Shown: piece after piece, positions 62,973 to 64,000 of the stretch
Layout of the letters: the number at the start of each line of letters is the position of its first letter
Position numbering within the stretch: position 1 is the first letter of the stretch
Assembly (NCBI GenBank): GCA_963725185.1
Contig: CAVRXO010000007.1
Span: 1-64,000 of the forward strand
DNA length: 64,000 nt
DNA from: VAZQ01 sp963725185
GTDB taxonomy: Bacteria; Pseudomonadota; Alphaproteobacteria; Rhizobiales; Xanthobacteraceae
Reading direction: 5' to 3'
Program-made: the position numbers and the translations under genes
Notes under the pieces: generated by a model
Database searches by the model: none
Seen by the model: the letters and a program-made list of their open reading frames with translations, nothing else
What the model was told of the DNA's origin: nothing

Positions 62973-64000
62973 ATGATGTCACCGCAGAGGCCAAGGCCCG
63001 ACCGGCCGACGGCGCGGTTCACAGGATTGCTCCGCTGCCTGGCCCTCGTCGGGCTCTGCGGCGCGAGCATGGTGGGCCCGGCGGTCGCCAATTCCGTTTC
63101 AGACTTCTTCGCCGGCAAATCGGTTTCGCTCATTACCGGATTTCCTCCGGGCGGCGGCTATGACAGCTATATGCGGGTGCTCGCGCGCCACTACGGCAAG
63201 TTCGTTCCCGGCCACCCGTCCATGATCCCGTCCAACATGCCGGGCGCCGGCTCGTTGACGGCGGCGAACTACATCTACGGCAAGGCAACCAACGATGGGA
63301 CGGTGCTCGCCATGTTCGCGTCGTCGGCGGTGATGGAGCCGCTGTTGGGCAACAAGGCGGCGGCGTTCGATCCGACCAAGTTCTCCTGGATCGGCAGCAT
63401 GTCCCAGCAGGTCACCTATTGCGGCGTGTGGCAGTCGCCGAAGGCCGCCAAGTCATTCGACGAGATGATGACCAAGCGCACCATCTTCGGCGCCGGGGCG
63501 CCGGCGGCCACCACCTTTCAGCATCCGACCATCCTCAAGAACGTGCTCGGCGCCGATATCCAGGTCATTCCGGGGTATCCGGGCTCCCGCGAGCTCAATC
63601 TGGCGATGCATCGCGGCGAGGTGGATGGCGTGTGCAGCCTCGATGCCTCCTCGATCCGCTCGCAGTGGCCCGACGATGTGCGCAGCGGCCAGCTCAAGCT
63701 CGTGATCCAGATGGGCAACAAGACGTCGGACGAGTTCGGCGACGTGCCCAGCGTCTTCGACTATGCCAAGACCGACGAGCAGCGCGCCGTGTTCGAGGTG
63801 CTGTTCAAGCAGCTTCTGCTCGGCCGCCCGCTTGCCGGCCCGCCGGGAATCCCGCCCGACCGCCTGCAGGCGCTGCGCGAGGCTTTGACCGCGACCCTGA
63901 AGGACAGCGACTTTCTTGCCGATGCCGCCAAGGTCGGCCTTGAGATCGATCCGGCCTCGGCGGAGGAGGTCGACGCCTTGCTGAAACGATACGCCGCCTA
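62973..64000 (+). CDS. Bug-type tripartite-tricarboxylate-transporter binding protein, cut at the window edge
   Basis: From ATG 62973 the protein has a signal peptide (FTGLLRCLALVGLCGASMVG, cleaved near AVANSVSD). The mature start is FFAGKSVSLITGFPPGGGYD, the classic Bug motif. MIPSNMPGAGSLTAANYIYG, KATNDGTVLAMFASSAVMEP and ELNLAMHRGEVDGVCSLDAS are also family marks. About 342 residues are visible and the last two bases (TA) are probably the start of the stop codon. Such periplasmic proteins bind organic acids for a TctAB-type permease or act as sensors. No permease gene is in view. Confidence 0.87.
   Translation, partial: MMSPQRPRPDRPTARFTGLLRCLALVGLCGASMVGPAVANSVSDFFAGKSVSLITGFPPGGGYDSYMRVLARHYGKFVPGHPSMIPSNMPGAGSLTAANYIYGKATNDGTVLAMFASSAVMEPLLGNKAAAFDPTKFSWIGSMSQQVTYCGVWQSPKAAKSFDEMMTKRTIFGAGAPAATTFQHPTILKNVLGADIQVIPGYPGSRELNLAMHRGEVDGVCSLDASSIRSQWPDDVRSGQLKLVIQMGNKTSDEFGDVPSVFDYAKTDEQRAVFEVLFKQLLLGRPLAGPPGIPPDRLQALREALTATLKDSDFLADAAKVGLEIDPASAEEVDALLKRYAA

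Noticed and set aside
63419..63943. A 174-codon plus-strand frame near the right edge
   Set aside because: It is a shifted-frame shadow of the Bug-type binding protein that runs off the window.

Overview
The window looks like chromosomal DNA of a GC-rich alphaproteobacterium of the Hyphomicrobiales, most like Bradyrhizobium, Rhodoplanes or Xanthobacteraceae relatives. The evidence is the GC-rich codon use, the protein families present, and rhizobial-type intergenic palindromes. I saw no rRNA, tRNA or CRISPR array. Most of the window is a surface-polysaccharide and LPS-core locus, interrupted by a mobile or island-like stretch and followed by a metabolic segment.

Region 1 (1-4584, minus strand): a GT4 glycosyltransferase, an EPS-type winged-helix regulator translationally coupled to a NusG/RfaH-like antiterminator, then gmd and fcl for GDP-fucose synthesis. 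gmd and fcl are badly frameshifted. An ops-like element lies between the nusG-like gene and gmd.

Region 2 (5523-14426, plus strand): two very large tandem paralogues, probably secreted. The first starts with a zincin-like protease domain and the second with a seven-repeat propeller-like domain. They share the same cadherin-like/VCBS middle, five 339-bp (113-residue) repeats and a common C-terminal tail.

Region 3 (14427-26150): an accessory island. It holds two XRE repressors, each beside a pair of palindromic operators; two decayed copies of an XRE C-terminus; a phage-type recombination operon (a YqaJ N-terminal duplicate, a YqaJ exonuclease and an ERF annealase fused to an HNH-like zinc domain); a dead IS630 and an intact IS3; and a coupled pair of unknown rhizobial proteins preceded by a broken gene.

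Region 4 (26154-53319): the sugar locus proper. It covers dTDP-rhamnose (rfbA, rfbD, rfbC; no rfbB here), heptose supply (gmhA-like SIS, hldE, hldD), a three-domain nucleotidyltransferase-HAD-kinase, lipid-carrier priming (MraY/WecA-like, CapD/FlaA1-like), three GT9 heptosyltransferases, GT2 and ArnT-like transferases, galE, an MsbA-like ABC exporter and a 2OG oxygenase. Together these fit assembly and export of heptose- and rhamnose-containing LPS core or O-polysaccharide.

Region 5 (53495-64000): an ABC solute-binding protein, a class II aldolase, a 3-hydroxyisobutyrate-dehydrogenase-like enzyme, a frameshifted molybdopterin/[2Fe-2S] oxidoreductase pair, two alpha/beta hydrolases, a luciferase-like monooxygenase and a Bug-type binding protein. 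Several palindromic repeat elements lie between these genes.

Many otherwise well-conserved genes carry single-base frameshifts (gmd, fcl, the first giant gene, the 30.2-kb epimerase, hldE, both oxidoreductase subunits, the monooxygenase). Clusters of indels in housekeeping-type genes suggest sequencing or assembly error at least as strongly as true decay. I mark these as pseudogenes and say so in each entry.
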